Shown here one piece after another: positions 62,022 to 64,000 of a DNA stretch of 64,000 bases. Source of the DNA: Albifimbria verrucaria. Lineage: Eukaryota > Ascomycota > Sordariomycetes > Hypocreales > Stachybotryaceae. The position numbers and the translations under genes are program-made. A model generated the notes under the pieces. It saw only the letters and a list, made by a program, of their open reading frames with translations, made no database searches and was not told the DNA's origin. The DNA lies in contig JAHREC010000062.1 in NCBI GenBank assembly GCA_020081605.1, forward strand, positions 620,001 through 684,000, read 5' to 3'. Position 1 is the first letter of the stretch, and every line of letters begins with the position of its first letter.

Positions 62022-63504
62022 TTACCAATCCCTGACATCAAATGGACTTGCGGACGCTTGAGGCGCAACACACTTGTTCGCCAACGCCGCCTTACCCTCC
62101 TTGCTGGTAGCGCTGACGCAGTCAACTCCAATATCCTTCACACCGTCGCACAGGAAAACGGGCTTTCCGCCGCAAGGGCTCTGGATGTTGAAGTCCTTGA
62201 ACTTGATGTTCTCGCACACCGCGTTGGGGTTGGTGCTGCAGGTCAGCCTGGCGACAGCATCGCCGTACTTGCCGGAGCTGTACCCGGTGAAGTTCTGGAA
62301 CAGCACGTTGGTGATGTTCATCTGGGAGGGGTATTGGGCGCAGGTAGTGGCGTTGATGTTGAAGTAGCACGAGTCGATGAAGGCGGTGTACTCGTTGTTT
62401 CCGCCCCAGAAGTTGCGGAAGGTGATGTTATCGATGAAACCGTAGCCAATATCAGGGCCGGCCCACGTCTTGAGACGGGCGCCGTGCTGGCCGTTCAGCA
62501 TCCAAACGTTCTCAATGACGGCGTCCTTGACAAAAGACAGCTCGCCCTTGTACTGGCCCAGGGAGCCGATTGACTGGCCGTGAGTGCCGTTGCAGTACAT
62601 TGTGTCGACGTGAATGTCAGTAGCATTGCTCTTAGGAGAGAAGCAGTCATCGCCAATGTCGACCCAGGTGCGCTCGACGGTGAGGTGCTCAATGTTCAGG
62701 AGTCAAAGAAATCCGTGTTCTTGGGGAGCGCAGTAGCGTTGTTGGACTGGGCTGTGCAGATGACATCCTTGAACGAAATGTCCTTGGCTATTCAGATGTC
62801 AGCAATGAACGATGAATGAGGGCAGGTGTCTTACAAGTGACGACAAAGTTGGTCCAGCAGGGTGAGTCCTTGAAGTGAATGCCCTGAATGTCAAGGCCGG
62901 TTGCGTTCTGGGCATAGAACAGAATGGGGCGGAGGTAGACATTGCCGGGGTCGAGAATCTCACGGCCGGAGAATTCGTTCCACCAACGCTGGCCGTTACC
63001 GTTCAGGACACCCTTGCCATAGATCTTGATGTCCTTGCCACCCCACTTCCAGAACATGATGGAGTTCTACGATGGGTTAGCCGAGCTTTACTATCATGTG
63101 CTTCATAGAGAAACTAACCTGGAAAGGATGGGCAAAAGAGTTCTTCTGCCAGTACGCGGTGTCATTGGTGAACTTGATCTCACCCTCGAGATGGACGTGG
63201 ATGTCATCCAGCCAGGTAAGATCAAGCGGCTTGCCGATGATGTAAGTCTTCCCCTTGGGCAGGTACAGAGTACCACCCTTGTTGGCCTGCTTCAGACCAT
63301 CGTAGAACTCGGACGAGACATCATCCAAGTCATTATCAGACGCCCTGATGGTGAAGCAGGGGCGCTTAGGATCGCATGGTGATCTGTAAGGGTGCTTATC
63401 ACGGAACTCGTCAATGCTCCGGGAACTCCAGCTGGAAGCTCCAGAGCTGTGGCAATGGCGCCTACAAAGAGGAACGCGGCCGAGAGATATCCAGAGACCT
63501 TCAT
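62022..63504 (-). CDS. GH28 exo-polygalacturonase, secreted
   Basis: Pectin-degrading enzyme that releases galacturonate from polygalacturonan ends. The ATG at 63504 opens a signal peptide (MKVSGYLSAAFLFVGAIATA). Introns 63067-63118 and 62788-62834 are GT-AG and in phase. Catalytic motifs: NTDFFD (the usual NTDGFD with Phe for Gly), DIGDDCFS with the DD pair, NGTHGQSIGSLG (GHG-type His region) and GARLKTW (RxK). The beta-helix coils run to the C terminus KCVAPQASASPF...DW. Two single-C losses: near 63421-63423 (one more gives VPRSIDEFRD) and near 62698-62702 (otherwise a TGA right after NTDFFDS). The restored length of about 450 residues is normal. A CTATATAA box lies about 95 bp upstream. 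Confidence 0.93.
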
Positions 63505-63598
63505 CTTGACAATTGAGCGGCAAAGGAGGCAAGGAGATTGTGGCAAGGACCAAGTCGCCTGTCTGAGCCATTGCCATTATGCCGGGCCCAAGACAACC

Positions 63599-63606
63599 TT
63601 ATATAG
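63599..63606 (-). promoter_or_regulatory. TATA box of the GH28 gene
   Basis: CTATATAA on the coding strand, about 95 bp before the ATG at 63504. Confidence 0.5.
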
Positions 63607-64000
63607 AGCCCCGTCATTTAGTTCGTCCTCCTACCCCATACTATCTATCCCTGCGGCAGCATTGCAGGAGAATTCCAGTGGTCCATCGGTTGGCGGTACA
63701 TAGCAGAGGCACGATGCGGGATCAGCAAAAACGGCCATGCGCGTTCGAGGGTTCAATTGAGGCTGGGGAAAGGCTAGACCGTCATAGGCCTAATGTAGTC
63801 TGTTGCATGGGAGATTGTTCATTAGCTGATGGTGGCCGGGCTGCTCTGATTTGTGGACCTGGATTTATCCGCGGCTCACCTTTCCCGTGGACATTTATTT
63901 CCCAGATCTACGCCGTACGGTACGAGCCGACTGGTCCTCGGTGATGATGCTGTTGAATAAGCCGGAGAGAGGTACATATCGCCAACCGACGTTGCTGGTT
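63607..64000. other. Upstream region of the GH28 gene to the window edge
   Basis: An open frame on the plus strand is most likely chance. It probably contains the rest of the GH28 promoter. Confidence 0.4.

Overview
The window is nuclear DNA of a filamentous ascomycete (Pezizomycotina, most likely Sordariomycetes). The evidence is short (47-134 bp) GT-AG introns, fungal plant-cell-wall enzymes, a PTH11-type seven-helix receptor, a PNP-NACHT-ankyrin NLR and an intron-bearing tRNA-Arg. Species cannot be named from the sequence alone. Many genes carry single-base frame breaks, mostly one missing base inside a short homopolymer. Because this also hits essential housekeeping genes (BRF1, SEC11), most breaks are read here as sequence errors rather than real gene death.

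Layout. 1-16.5 kb: a gene-sparse stretch holding a broken phosphotransferase-like gene, a SET/MYND protein, and then digestive or scavenging enzymes: GH11 xylanase, M14 carboxypeptidase, tannase/feruloyl esterase and alkaline phosphatase. 16.5-27.7 kb: an accessory block with a dynamin-like GTPase of the SLIP-GC type (minus strand), a divergent PNP-NACHT-ankyrin NLR (plus strand) and a secreted, probably GPI-anchored orphan. Three copies of a ~230-250 bp inverted-repeat element (MITE-like) lie before, inside and after this block.

27.7-38.7 kb: a repeat-rich zone with two damaged DEAH-helicase fragments, an RRM protein, an inverted pair of elements built from a minisatellite plus a tRNA-like hairpin, a 166-bp tandem repeat with a distant inverted relative, an orphan gene, a fourth MITE copy and a tRNA-Arg(CCG). 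38.8-53.6 kb: the conserved core, with a 4-TM protein, SEC11 signal peptidase, a CsbD-like stress protein, a FAR-17a/AIG1-like membrane protein, a BTB/POZ protein, a DUF1349 protein and BRF1. 53.6-64 kb: a long empty stretch, then a PTH11-like receptor, a secreted FAD oxidoreductase and a GH28 exo-polygalacturonase.

Together the secreted enzymes (xylan, pectin, tannin/feruloyl ester, peptide and phosphate-ester hydrolysis) suit a plant-associated or saprotrophic life. The GTPase/NLR block is the best candidate for an uncharacterised self/non-self or immune module.
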